Positions 11,691-26,300 of a stretch of DNA of 64,000 nucleotides are shown one piece after another. Numbering within the stretch: position 1 is the stretch's first letter; each line of letters begins with the position of its first letter. Below the pieces are notes generated by a model. It was not told where the DNA came from. It was given only the letters and a program-made list of their open reading frames with translations, and did not search any database. This stretch comes from Nematostella vectensis (lineage: Eukaryota; Cnidaria; Anthozoa; Actiniaria; Edwardsiidae), in NCBI RefSeq assembly GCF_932526225.1, contig NC_064042.1, positions 8,714,540 through 8,778,539 on the forward strand. The letters run 5' to 3'. A program made the position numbers and the translations under genes.

Positions 11691-13560
11691 GAAGGACGGG
11701 CATTACGTTATTTTTGTTAATCTTGTTTTTTTTTTTTTTTCAAACACAATATAGGGTGACAAACATGACGGAAAAACATGACGTGACGCTTCAAATAAGC
11801 CCATTTCACATCGAATAAGGCGGAGAATTTCTCTGAGTACTTAGTAACTTATAGCAAACAAAATATCAAGTGCGACTTTTTTTAAATTGATGCGACTTTT
11901 TGTAAAGTGTTATTGAAATTTGAGCTTTTCGTCCCAGGGCAATGATGATCAAGGAAAATTTATCTTAAAAAGCCAAAATCTGGTTATGCGCACTTTGGCC
12001 TCACGTTATTTGTGTTTTGAAAATCAGTCCTTAATTCAAGAAACCTATAGCAATTGTAAGAAATTGTGTCTTCTCCCTCTATCTCGAATTGCGCGTTTTC
12101 CAGGTTTTTCCGTCATGACAGGGTGACAAGGAACAAAGGCCAAGTTACATCAATCCATGCGATACATGTACGATTTGCAAGCGTTCGTGTAACTTGGCCT
12201 TTCTAAGACATTTAGAGGAAATTCAATAGAAAATTACAGCCTTTTACCCAGTCTGAGCAATATACAGCGTATGTTGCCATGACGACTCTTATAGTCATGG
12301 CAACGCAATGGAAAAAGCAATGAATGTTGCCATGGTTACGATCGACCTGGTTTGACCAGCATTAAATAAATATAACTCAAAACGTGATATAAAACAACTT
12401 GCTTGGCAACAATATAATAAATCTATAAACCTTCATATACAAATATCGTAAATAAAAACATAACAAAACAAATAAACTAGAGATAAATAACATCATCTCC
12501 ATTCGATGAGTGTTTCGCGAAGGTTTTTACAAGCGATGGCATTCCTTTTAGTCTTTCCAATAATGGTATCAAGTATTTATCATGACACAAAAGCATCAAA
12601 TAAGCTAAAGTACATTTATGGCGTTATGGCAAACGTTTGCGCTTTGTGACTCCGACAGCTGGAGGTTGCGAAGGAGACTAGGCAAACGTTTACTATGTCA
12701 ACGGATAAAGAAAGCCGTGTACTTCATGACTAAATGAAAAACGTACGCGATTTGTTCGGAAACCTCACATGACATCACATGATAACAAACAAGCAGCACC
12801 AAATATGGTGTATATACTAGGGGAGCCTGGATAACATTTCCAGCCTCAAATGCACAGGGAGCCCATGCCGTATTTTACTTAACAAACGTTTTTTTTTTCA
12901 TGCAGTTATATATTATTTTCTATGCGATTCACCTTTTAAAATTGTTCATGCATAAAACTTATCTAGGCGTTATTCTATTAGTGATATTATCATTATTGTC
13001 TAGGATGAGATCATGGAATCATACATAGACGCATCGGGGAACACCATTCACAGACGGGAAAACAATCACGTGACACAACATGACCAATCAGTATTACTCA
13101 ATAGCCATGGCGTTTAGCCAAGATTAAAATTCGTAAGACTTATCTACACTAGGAAAGGAGACGGAGAAGGGCGTAAAATGCTTAGCGCCCGTGTGTACAT
13201 CACAGCGGAGGAGACGCAGGCGGAGAAGGAAGCAACGGTAAGGTTCATTTTTTTTTCTTTCTCCGCTTGCGTCTTTTTCACACTAAGTTTGACCGTATAC
13301 ACTACTTTCTCCGTCTCCGTTTCATTTTTTATTGACATCCTCGGGAACCCAGAGTGACGCGCGTATTTCCGCTAGAGGCCCTAGAGAAAAATATCTAGAA
13401 ATGCAGGACGAATACGTTAGTCATCGAAACTGAGCGGGACAAGATTTCTCACATGCTATTGTAATGACGCCAGAACAAACATAGATTCCAAACGTCGTGT
13501 ATGGTGTTCCCCGTAGTCGCGTGACTCAATTAAATTATATACTCAACTACCTATCTAGGA
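11691..13560. other. Intergenic, no gene recognised
   Basis: Apart from a small hairpin (about 12272-12304, gttgccatgac paired with gtcatggcaac), nothing recognisable was found. Open frames are short and unlike any known protein. Confidence 0.5.
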
Positions 13561-13569
13561 TATCAATCA

Positions 13570-13872
13570 CCTGATGACGTCATACGTGACGTCATAATTT
13601 AACATGCCGTAAGGGGTCGGGACTGTCGTGTGTAGGGCCCCAAGGGCATTTCCTGTGGGAAAAGGAATTGAAAATCACACGATGACCTCATACGTGACGT
13701 CATAATTTAACATGCCGTAAGGGGTCGGGACTGTCGTGTGTAGGGCCCCAAGGGCATTTCCTGTGGGAAAAGGAATTGAAAATCACACGATGACCTCATG
13801 CGTGACGTCATAATTTAACATGCCGTAAGGTGTCGGGACTGTGGCCCCTGGGGTACTTTCTGTGGGAATATA
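13570..13872. repeat. 108-bp tandem repeat (2.7 copies) carrying CRE octamers
   Basis: Units beginning near 13587, 13695 and 13803 are almost identical. Each contains the palindromic cAMP-response octamer TGACGTCA (13587-13594, 13695-13702, 13803-13810), with a further octamer at 13575-13582. Function as an enhancer is an inference. Confidence 0.85.
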
Positions 13873-14200
13873 AATTGAAAATCAGTGGAAATTAAATTCC
13901 ACCAAATCCTTTTTACCAGCCGAGTTATTACCGCACGCACGCACGCACACACACACTCAATAATGAGTGTCTTTGTGTATGGCAGCCTAGAAATTAACTA
14001 TATAATAGCACCGAGCCTCTTCCGGATTATTGCCGATTTACTTTGGATTGGTAGCCACTAGCCCCCGGATATCAACGATTAACTCCCGAGGAGAAGTAAC
14101 AGTAACGAATGGTAACAAGTCACTCCCGGGCATCACCGAGTAACTCCCGAGATATCGACATTTCCCCGACTAGAACAATTTCTTTCCGAATGGAATAGGC

Positions 14201-14284
14201 CCTCGCAGCCGTTCTGGACTCGTCACGCTAGGCGGATCTTGAGCCTAGTGAGCCTAGCGTGACATGTCCAGAACGGCGGCGAGG
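14201..14284. repeat. Strong inverted repeat (hairpin)
   Basis: cctcgcagccgttctggac at 14201 pairs with gtccagaacggcggcgagg ending near 14283. The inner arms cgtcacgctaggc and gcctagcgtgac also pair. It lies just beyond the RASA poly(A) signal. Confidence 0.75.
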
Positions 14285-14323
14285 GAGACTAAATAGTGCC
14301 ACCGGGTAAACCTAATGTACTGA

Positions 14324-14329
14324 TTTATT
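14324..14329 (-). terminator. RASA-type gene poly(A) signal
   Basis: AATAAA on the minus strand lies about 30 bases after the stop codon at 14360. This predicts an unusually short 3' UTR unless a more distal signal is used. Confidence 0.5.
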
Positions 14330-14359
14330 CCCGAATGGTAAACGAGTCATCCCCGAGTC

Positions 14360-17300
14360 TTACTTGCTGCCGTGTCTTGTCAGGCGGTGCGACAGCTTTC
14401 GGTACTGCTTGTGCTCTTGCTCTAGGCTGATCACGTGGGAGCGAATAGTGTTTATGGTACGCAGCCTCTCTCGACGACTTTCAACACAGCAGTCCTGGTC
14501 TTCATCAGGCGCGTCGGAGTTGTCTCCGGCTAAAGATTCGCACATCAGCTCGGACTCAACTGGAGGAGAAACGATTAAAACAGTCAAGCATGTACTGAAA
14601 GGGTTCTGCGCGAACTCAGAACCCTACCGCTTGTTTCCCTCGGTCGCGTAGAAATCAAGGCGTAAGATACAACGCCCCTCGCGAGAGTATTAACGAAATT
14701 ACTATTGACGACTGGAAAGAGTAGAAATAACAATAAGCACCGTCAACAATGAGCACCACAATAATAATTACAACTACTACTACTAGAAAATAAACAACTA
14801 AGCAGCACAATAATAATTACAACTACTACTACTAGAAAATAAACAACTAAGGAGCACAATAATAATTACAACTACTACTAGAAAATAAACAACTAAGCAG
14901 CACAATAATAATTACAACTACTACTACTAGAAAATAAACAACTAAGCAGCACAAATAAGCGACAGCAGCACAACATTTTTTTGAATAACAAAAACCACAA
15001 AAACAACCACAATAACAATCAAGATTAAGTCACAACTGCAGCATAATCAGCGAGTTACGATTATCTTGCAACTCGTCAATTTTGTCAACATCCAAATAAG
15101 CAACGGCGGTGGCAACAACTTCTAGAACGACGACGACAACAACATCAGCAACAACACCATAATTACCTTGCAGCTCGTCGAGTTTGTCCAGATTGACCAG
15201 GAAGAGCGAGTGGATCCTCTCAATCTCGCGATCACAATCGATTTCCACGTTCACGCACTTAGGCTGGGGAATCCTGGGAACGGAAGATACCCCAGGTTCA
15301 GATAAATAAAGTATATATCATTTTTAAAGCTGTTATACACTATCGACCATGCTTTCAACGCTTTCTGTTCACTCTGGGTTAGATAACCGGTTTGAACTGT
15401 TCCGCTCGGTGTTAGATAACAGGCTAGACCTGTTTCGCCCAGTGTTATAACCGGTTTGAACTGTTCCGCTCAGTGTTAGATAACAGGCTAGACCTGTTTG
15501 GCCCAGTGTACCCGGATGGACATGTTTCACCCAGAGTTTATAACTAAAAAACAAACGACTTACTCTGTGACAAACTGACATCCTTCGGCCTTTTCACTTC
15601 GCTCTTTACAACTGAAAAAGTTCAAAAGTTAACGGTAGATCACCAACCATTTTTTACACTCACCAGGATTAATAGCCAAGCCCTTTATCATCATCACTTC
15701 TCACTCCATTCACTCATGCAACATCACCAAAAATATTAAACACCTTCTCGCCATCAACAAAAGCACCGTCATCATAGCTATCATCAAATACTCAAAGATC
15801 CACCAACATACTAGATAACAAAACCCCTTAACTTTTAGCAATACCAACACTACTATTAACGACGTCACATCATCATTAAATCATCGGAAATACCAACACT
15901 AATACAATTGTCGCTATTATAAGCAGCTTCAACACCACCAGAACCACTACTGCCACGGCATTTGGCCATTCCAGCTATAAGCTTCCTCACCATGTCATGT
16001 CGTGCGCGTTTCGTTCAGTGCAAGCTTTAAAAGGCGCGCGCCGCATTCTGGTAGTTAAGGTAGGTTTCTATTGTAATGCGCGCGCAAGTTTGTAGCTGGA
16101 ATGGCCTGTTATGTCATGACCATGATGTCCATTTTCGCCATCTTGTAACCCTCTGTAGAACTCCTCACCATAGCCATTTGCCGGTGACGTAAGCCTCGGG
16201 GTGATAGGTCTGGGCACAATCAGCATTTCCCTGACACGCCTTTCGCAAGGCCATGATCCTGGGAACGGACAACAGAGCTTAGTACTGGAGCTCAATACAA
16301 GATACAGTGGTCAATTCGAGACCCTCAAGGAGGATAACAGACAGTTTGGTTAGTGGGGTGATCGAGTTATCCTAGTAGAAAGGCTCAAAAATAGTTTAAG
16401 AGAACGCAAAATTATAGTCCTATTTAGCGGAGAGTTATCCGAGTGGAAATTGCTCACACGTAGTGTCTAAAAGAAGTCAGAATTTGTCCTAGTTAAGCGG
16501 GGAGTTCTATGTCATCAGAGTAGAAATGGCTTATAAATAGTGTTCTAACTCAAAATTAGTTTGCGTTAGCGGGGGCTCGGGTTATCCAAGTGGATATTGA
16601 TAAAAATAGTGTCGAAGAAATTTTAAATTAGTTCGTATCAGCGGGTTTTCGAGTTGTCGAAATTCCACATAACGCCGTGATCCTAGAACAGACACCAGAG
16701 AAAAGCTACGCAATGTGCCTGTGACGCAATAAAGTGAAACCCCGTTAATCCGATCCCTTAAGGAGGGAGTTAGAGATGTCCGAGTAGGAATTTTATTTAT
16801 TTATCTATGTATTCTTAAGGCTTTGTTTAAGGAGATTACCCTACAATGGATGGCATAGAAAAAGGAATATCAGAGATATGAGGTTCAGCCATGACGTCAC
16901 TACGTACCACTCCCTCTCCTCAACGCTGTTCGTGGCCTGTATGTACATCGGTCTGTCGGGCTGCAACACCTGAAACATCTGAAAACACCCCACGCATCGT
17001 CACGCAACACCTCAAAAACATCTAAAAACAGTTCCTCCACTACTCTTTGAATGAATATTAAATGAGTCCTCACATTCTTTCCACCCCCTAATATTCATGG
17101 GATGCCCCCCTCCCCTCCTAACGACATTTTTTACTTCTTACCAGCATACGTTTGAATGAGTTTTCGCCTACTCTCTCCACCCCCCTAATATTCATGGGAT
17201 GCCCCCCTCTCCTCCTCACGACATTCTTGACTTCTTACCAGCTTCTGTTTGAATGAGTTCTCGTCTACTCTCTCCACCCCCTAATAATATTTGGGTGTTC

Positions 17301-20300
17301 CCCACCCCTCCCCATGACGTTCTTGACCTCTTACCAGCTTCTGTTTAAATGAGTCTTCGCCTACTCTCTCCACCCCCTAATAATATTTGGGTGTTCCCCA
17401 CCCCTCCCCATGACGTTCTTGACCTCTTACCAGCTTCTGTTTAAATGAGTCCTCGCCTACTCTCTCCACCCCCTTGATATCCTTCAGCTGGATGCTACAC
17501 ATCTGGGCCTTCCCTTTGTCTTTGTAGTAAGCCAGTCCTTTGTTTGTAAGGACGAAGAAACGCTTTTTGTAATTCTTGAATCCAAATTTGCTACGCCCTT
17601 GAGCTCGCTTTATCAAAGACCTAGGATCAGAAAATATGGAATCAATAAAATGGACCAAGAAGTGATATAAACCTGAAATCATTGAGCCATCCTCTGGGAG
17701 TAGAAATTTACCTTGCATAATATTTCTATAGAAGCAGTCATAATAATTATCTTGTATATTGAGAAGGGGCAAGTTAGCTCAAGGGTTTTGCTTCTCAAAC
17801 AAGAGGGAATTTTTCAGCGTATAAAAACCTGGCTACATTGGCAAATGCCTCAGGGACTGTGAGTGTCTCGTATTCCCAGATAAGGACATAAAGCTGGAGG
17901 TTTCCTCTCTCACTGCAGTTCATAACGTGTATTGGGGACAAAAATTCAAAGGCTAAGGACACTGGCCCGTGGTACTATCTTAAGTGTCAATGCTCACACG
18001 CCCAACTAATGATTGTAAACCCCATGAAGCAGTCTGTGTCTATATTCTCTGACAAGTATGAAGTTGGTCCCATGTGAAGCGATCGGGGCCGACTTTGCTA
18101 TAAGCGCTATGAGCAACGGTAAGCAGTCCCTAAGTGACTTACCCCTCTTTTAGCACAGTCGGAAAGTCAACCGGAAGACCGTCGGCACATACAGTTGACG
18201 AGATTGCATCTAAAAACTAAACCAGAGATGGAATTAGAACGAAAAGCTCACAAACATTTTTCAGAAAGAGGTCTGCGCTTGAGCTCTCTTTTTGTAGCTG
18301 GTTTAATGGGATGCTTGTGTAACTGGTTTGATGGGATGCCTGTGTTTATAGTTTAATGGGATGCTTGTGTTTCTAGTTTGATGGGGTGCCTGTGTAACTG
18401 GTTTGATGGGATGCCTGTGTTTCTAGTTTAATGGGATGCCTGTGTTTCTAGTTTAATGGGATGCTTGTGTTTCTAGTTTGATGGGATGCCTGTGTTTATA
18501 GTTTAATGGGATGCCTGTGTTTCTAGTTTAATGGGATGCTTGTGTTTCTAGTTTGATGGGGTGCCTGTGTAACTGGTTTGATAGGATGCCTGTGTTTTAT
18601 TATTACTCTTACCCGTTTGACTGCAGTTATGTGGTCCTGGTCTAGGATCATTGCTTTCAGACTCTCCATGTACGGTTCTTTGACCTGGCCACACTGCAAG
18701 ACGAGAATGAAAGTCATGAAATGGAATGGGAAGTTCAAATCTGTAGATACGACTTGTGTGTCAATGTATTTTTTTAATGTCCAAAATTCTTAATCAGGAC
18801 GAAACAGATTTCCAAACGGTCCCACGATACTTACGATAACAGAGCTGACCAAGTTCCCGAGACTCTGGATGGCTTTAGAAGCTAACGTCAGCGTTCGTGC
18901 TACCAGGGGGTCCTGCAACACGAGATAGATAGATAAAATGATGTGCCTATTTCAAACAAAGCTGTACTCAAAGGGTCCTTGTGTGCGCAGTGATTCAACG
19001 TAAAAACGGCTTAGTCCTGGTCTATGAAACAACGTGAATGTTCATAGGTGTGAAAACAAGAATTCTATAAGTGGATTTGTATCTATTTAGGCTTATTCGC
19101 TAATTATTTTGATACCCACAAAGCACCGCAGGCTACAACACATGGATTCTCCCTGTCTTTCCTTATTTGAAATAGGTGTATACTACTGAACTGCAGAAAC
19201 AAATACCCAATACTGCAGAAACAAATAGCAATGTATGTAGCAGAAATGTTCAGCTGGAGCGAATGAGAAATTTAGTCATATCGCTCATTGATCAAAGTTT
19301 GAGATGACGCATACCCAAGTCCGGAAGAAAGAGAGCACTGTACACAAGAGCATGGCTTCTTATTTGGATGCCAATGGGAGCGCTTCAAAACCTTTACACT
19401 TTGCTCATGGGTAAAGTATCTCAATTTTTCCCAAGTAATGAAGAATTAATCTGGTCCACAACTTACCGGGTGCTCGTTTCGCATCTGGAACAACTTTGGG
19501 TTTAAGATGGCAGGGGCGAAAAATCGTAGAAACACAAACCCGCTGACCGCTGTATAGCGCACATCAGGCTCATCTGAGAGCGCAAAAGAGAACATGTATC
19601 ACATTCCGTGACACTTGCCAGGGGTATGATTGAGCCTATTGTACCTGAGAACCTCTGTACAGCGGATTCCCTGATGGTGACGAAGACCTTGGACATGGCT
19701 GTGGGGCAGGCCATAGCAGAACATGTGATCGCCGCACAAAGCTTGTTGACGTAACCCTGCAGATTCGCCTATAAATACAAGCACACATATGAATACACAT
19801 GTGCTCAGATTCGCCTAAAAATAGAACCATACATTTGATTTCACACATGCTCAGATTCGCCTTTAATAAAATACAACCACACACTTGACCAACTACGAAC
19901 TCAGATTCTAGTTTTATGAAGCGGTATAGACACGGAGAATCCAGATGCTACAAGCTATCTTTTTTAACTTTTCCTGAAACCTTGTGCCTTCTCTAACAAA
20001 CAAGACCTTCTTTTGATCTGGCATGGTAAGATAAGAAACAGAGAAGGACCGCTTTATGTCTTCTTTTAGAGCCTTAAAGAAGGCCAAACCTGCTGCCGTT
20101 CCTGTATCGTATCACACAAACCTTTTGAATCTAGTAATCGCAGCGTGTGTGATTCGCCTCTGTCTACACATTTCTTTTTCGCATTCTTACCAAGTTCTGC
20201 GGCAAGGAGTCACCGTCTCTAAGCCGGGAAGGGTCGATTTCACAACATTTGCGTTCTTCGTAAATCTGACATGAATAAACAACGATCAACAATATAAACA

Positions 20301-23300
20301 AACAAAAAAGCTGAATCCCTACAATGCAAGCGCAGCTTTGCTGGACACAAGGTAAATTGACAATAAAGAGTAGCATACCACAACAGAGAATGAAGTGCTT
20401 AGCCAGGGCTTTCCCAGAGCGAAGACAATTTGACTTTTGTTGTTTCCTTCGACCATAATTTTATTTGAGTCAGGTCTATCAAGCATACAAATATTTTGCG
20501 TATGAGTCTAGTTAGACTATAAGAAGCTGAATAGTGTGTATTTTTCAATAACTCGATAGACTTGAATTTGAATTGATTTTTGTTCTCCTTTGGAGTTTGA
20601 GCTAGCAAGGTGGCAAGGTTTGCATGAGGATTGATGCTACAGTACGACGCGCGCTACAATGATCACCTTGACAGTTCTTGGAAGTAAGCTAAAAAGGATG
20701 CGAAAAATCCATGGCAGCATGGATTGCTTCAGTGATCACACAAAAAAAAAACACAAAGGAATCCGTCTAGTTATAAAGTTCGTGTGATCAAATCGACGAT
20801 TCTCGCATGGTAATTGACTATCGTGGAACTTTATCTTAAGGTGGCCACGGTAGAATGTGTCGCACTATAAAGCACCCCAAGTTCGTATGAATCAAGTTCG
20901 TGTGAATCAAATCGACGATTCTCGCATGGTAATTGACTATCGTGGAAGTTTGTCTCAAAGTTGCCACGCTAGAATGTGTCGCACTATAAAGCATCCCAAG
21001 TTCGTGTGAATCAAGTTCGTGTGAATCAGATAATCGACGATTCTCGCACGGTAATTGACTATCGTGGAACTTTGTCTCAAAGTTGCCACGCTAGAATGTG
21101 TCGCACTATAAAGCATCCCAAGTTCGTGTGAATCAAGTTCGTGTGAATCAGATAATCGACTATTCTCGCATGATAATCGACTATCGTGGAACTTTGTCTT
21201 AAGATGGCCACGGTAGAATGTGTCGCTCTATAAAGAGTCTCCCTAAAGAATAGACGCTGCTTACCTCGTCCACGAGTGTCTTGATGGTCTCATGTAGGTA
21301 TTGCATGCCAGCATGCTTCATAAACTCATCAATCGCCTTTGTACCTAGCGAGTTTCCTCTGAACAATGTGTTGCAGTCCCTAGTATGACAAACAGCATTT
21401 AAGAGAATACATATTAATGATGAGAAATTAATGTTGGATAAAAAAAATTGAAGAGGAGAAAAATGAACAAGATTAAAAAAAGGTTAACGTCTCAAACTTT
21501 CTAAAAAAAATTCTGAAGCTTCCTTTTTTTCAATACTTTCTGAATATTTAAGGTAATAACTCACGCTGTAGTGTTGACTTCATGATCCACTACAGCCTTG
21601 ATAAAGTCGACAACCTGAAAAATATCAACGTCTTTCATTTGTATTTCTCCTTAAATAGCATAGATATTAAGAAACTGCTTGTCATTGTAAATGGCGAGTT
21701 GACATCAAAATGCTTGCTATTAAAAAAACAATTAAAAAATACTCCAGCATTGAGTAACTATAAAGTCTGCATCCTTTTTCTGCGCTTCTTTATTTCTAGC
21801 TTTTGCTTGCAGGTGTAATAATATTTTGCATATTGATTTTGGATCAACCTTCAGGCAGATCGACTGGGTATCACAAGTCTACTGATTTCACGTGTTCTAT
21901 AATAAGCAACTAATAAATGTTACCTTGTTATGATGAGTGAAAACCCTAACAAGTGCTCTGGCAGCCGTCAGTTTGTCCTTTACTATCTCTGACAGTATGT
22001 ACGCTGGTGTTGTGGTCACATCCTGGAACCAAATATTGATAAGTTTATTCCTTAAGCCCGAATTGGCTCTATTAAGTTCATTGCTACTGAATCGATTGTT
22101 TTAGCCAAATCACACTTTAGTAGGTCAGTTTATATAGCTAAAAACGTCTTCTGGTCTGGTCATTTGACATTTTTGGGCTTCAAAACCAAAGCTTGGTCCT
22201 CTAGTATGTTTCCCCTCAGAGATCCACACTACAGTTCAATCAAGGTAACACACATTCCTTAGGTCCTTCAGTCTCCAGTATGGCTTCTCTCAGAGGTCCA
22301 TACATACAATACAATCATTTTAAACATGTATACCTTAGAGTATGTCGTTAAATCGCTAGTATGGCTTCTATCAGAGGTCCATAGTACGATCAAGGTAACA
22401 CACGTACCTTGTGTCCTTCATTCTACAGTATAGGTTCCCTCACAGGTTCATACATACAAGAATGGTAACACAAATATATTATGTCCTCCATTCTAAAGTA
22501 TGGCTTCCTTCAAAGGTTCATACATACAAGCAAGGTAACACACATACCTTGTGTCCTCTATTCTATAGTATGGCTTCCCTCACAGGTTCATACATACAAG
22601 CAAGGTAACATCACATATTACCTTATGTCCTTCAATCTCCAGAATGGCTTCTCGCAGAGGTTCGTAATATGACGATGGGAACACATAGTCCTCTGTATAG
22701 CAGACTTTGAGCCTCAAGGACCCTATACTGCCTTGCCGTTGGGCGGGGGAGTCTCTCTCTTCTCTTGGACCTAGCCAGTACCTACACAACACAAACTCAC
22801 ACAGGTTAGAAAGTCTATGTCAGCCCTCAATGAATCATCCTAGCAAAATTCAAAATGCAAGAAAGAAAAATTTCCATCAGCTCATTTTAGGAGGCAAATG
22901 AACATTTTACAAAGATGTACAAAAAATTTGGTTTTAGAAGGTTTGTTTCGAGATTTAATCACATACTTTCTTTTTTCAATTGGAATGGAAAAAATAACAA
23001 TGTTGTGACAGCCTGTTTGGAAACCACAGAAATACTTTACTTACCATCCCTCATGGACAATGCTCAAATCACATTTATTGAGAGGAATACGGACCTGAAA
23101 CAAAATCACCCAGTTACAATTATACTAAAACACAAGGTATAGTTGGAAAAAACAGGTGAAAATATTTCATTGTACCTCCCCAAGAAAAATGTCTTCTCCT
23201 AGCATACTTGGACTCCAAACTGTACATCTGTTTGACAAATAGATCCAGCATTAAAACAACACAAATGAGTAAACTTAGCAATACTAGGGTATGAAAAGAT

Positions 23301-26300
23301 CATATCAGCTCTTAGTTACTAATTACTTGTCATTTGTCAGCGATTGCTAGCTCTTGCAATCAACAATAGGGACCGCACAGAAACACAACTGAAATACCCT
23401 GCTAGCAGAGGTTCATTCCTGTTTGTTTCTATCAGTTCACTTATCAGTATCGCGAATCTGTTCTTTCGCGTTTTTGTTGCACACACAAACAAACGAGATC
23501 GCAAAAGAACAGACTGGCGACATGGATAAGGTAACCGATAGAAACAAACAGGAAGATAGCTCTGCTAGCAGGGTATACTTGAAATGGTAAGGTTACCAAA
23601 AAGCTGAATCCTAATGAATATAACAAATTCCCCCTCCTTTTAAGTAGTCTGTTTGGTAATTAAAATTATATGGTCCCTGGTGCACTGGTGACTCAGAGTT
23701 TCATGCTATGCAATCGTCAGGCTCTGGTGTTCTCTAACAGTTCAACTCCCTTTATAGTTCGTTGCATGAAATTTGTTCTCATGCTGGCATTTCGTAACTA
23801 GCTCTGTTCGTTTGTTTAGGAGTGTGGAGTCACGTGCGGTCAGTATCTTAAGCTTCACGGCTAGGAAAAGATTGCAACATGACGGGCTGCCGTTGTATGC
23901 TTTAGCGTGCTGAAACAAACGAACAGCCCTAAACTAAGAGACATGAATTACCTTAAAACTCTACTTTCCAGATCTTCTGATGGGATCTAAAATGTACATA
24001 AATGAGTGATTAAACTGTAAAAAGCACTTAGGTGTCATATACTGTACCACATAGTTGCCAACCTTGAAAGCTTAAAAAACTGGGAGATTATGCTTCAAAT
24101 ACAAGAACTGTAAGAAAATCTCAATGAATTTTCCCGGGAGAATGTTTCAATTTTTTTGCCGGGAGATGAAGGCTAAAAAAAACGGGAGTCTCCTGCAAAA
24201 ACTATGACAGTTGTCAGGAATGGTACCAATAATTACCTCAAAGAGAAATGTTTCGTCAAACTGTGGATTAACTGTCTTCTTTTTAACTCGTGTTTTCTTT
24301 GGTTCTGACCTTGAAATACAACTCATGTATTAGTATCTGAAAGGATAATCAACTCAATTCACTCAGCACAGACAAAACCATGAGGGCATACATGTCAGGT
24401 GGTTTATAAATTTGAACTTATAAAACCATCAATATTTGTTTAAATCTGGGGCATACTTAAAATAGCAGTTGTTTAAGATCAATTTTAAAAATCAGTTTGT
24501 AAGAGAACTGCACAAAGTTGTGTGGTGTCACCACATACTTAATTTGGGGCCCTGCCCTGTTGTGTAACCCTCACCAATGCTGGAAGTTAAAAAAATAAGA
24601 ATGATAACAATCTAGGCCTATATTTTTTTGTGATTTGTGAAAGACCAACATTTCTGATTCATTCATCACCAGCAACAAAATATAAATAATCACAATAACA
24701 ACATTTGCAATAACTGCATTTACATTAAACAACATTGCTATGGAATTTCTTATCAAGGCATGTAACAAACCTGGAAACTGGAGTAATCATTATAACACTG
24801 ACGTAGGAATCAGATACCCCGCCACTACAGGCAAACAGCTCACTGCACTCAATGATTCTGAATAAAAACATAACCACCCACCACACCAGTTAATACAGTT
24901 TATCACCATAAAACAAAATCAAAAGGGCTGCCATACACTTGCAACTGCGCTTTTGTTTGTGGACACCCATCCCATGTCAAGTTCGGGGACACCCATCCCA
25001 TGCCAAGTTTGTGGACACCCATCCCATGTCAAGTTTGTGGACACCCATCCCATGTCAAGTTCATGGACACCCATCCCATGCAAAGTTTGTGGACACCCAT
25101 CCCATGCCAAGTTTGTGGACACCCATCCCATGTCAAGTTCATGGACACCCATCCCATGCCAAGTTCGTGGACACCCATCCCATGCCAAGTTTGTGGACAC
25201 CCATCTCATGTCAAGTTTGTGGACACCCACCCCATGCCAAGTTTGTGGACACCCATCCCATGTCAAGTTTGTAGACACCCACCCCATGTCAAGTTTGTGG
25301 ACAACCACCCTATGCCAAGTTTGTGGACACTCATCCCATGTCAAGTTTCTGAACACAATGTCAAGTTTGTGGACACCCATCCCATGCCAAGTTTTAACAC
25401 ACCCACCCCATGTCAAGTTTGTGGACAACTAACCCATGCCAAGTTTGTGGACACCAATCCCATGTCAAGTTTCTGGACACCCATCCCATTTCGAGATCCT
25501 AGACACCTATTCCATGCCAAGTTTGTAGGCACCCACCCCATTTCAAGTCTATGGAAACCCACCCAAAGTCACATTTCTGGACACCCACCCAATGTCAAGT
25601 TTCTGGACACCCATCCAATGTCAAGATCCTAGACACCCATCCCATGTCAAGTTCCTGGACACCCATCCAATGTCAAGATCCTAGACACCAATCCCATGTC
25701 AAGTTACTAGACACCCATTCCATGTCAAGATCCTAGACACCCATCCCATGTCAAGTTCCTGAACACCCATCCCATGCCAAATTTGGGGACACCCACCACA
25801 TGTCAAGTTTGTGGACACCCATCCCATGCCAAGTTTGTGGACACCCATTCAATGTCAAGTTTGTGGACACCCAACCCATGTAAAGTTTTAGGGCACCCAT
25901 CCCATGTCAAGTTTGTGGACACCATCCCATGCCAAGTTTGTGGACACACATCCCATGCCTAGTTTTAGGACACCCATCCCATGACAAGTTTGTGGACACC
26001 CATCCCATGCCAAGATTGTGGACACCCATCCCATGCCAAAATTGTGGACACCCATCCCATGTAAAGTTTTAGGGCACCCATCCCATGCCAAGTTTGTGGA
26101 CACCCATCCCATGCCTAGTTTTAGGACACCCATCTCATGTCAAGTTCATGGACACCCATCCCATGTCAAGTTCGTGGACACCCATCCCATGCCAAGTTTG
26201 TGGACACCCATCCCATGTCAAGTTTGTGGACACCCATCCCATGTCAAGTTCATGGACACCCATCCCATGCCAAGTTTTAGGACACCCATCCCATGCCAAG

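Noticed and set aside
23344-23626. Opposed 60-codon frames with similar words (FVSI...LI..A.LFF)
   Set aside because: They are the two arms of a palindromic MITE read on opposite strands.
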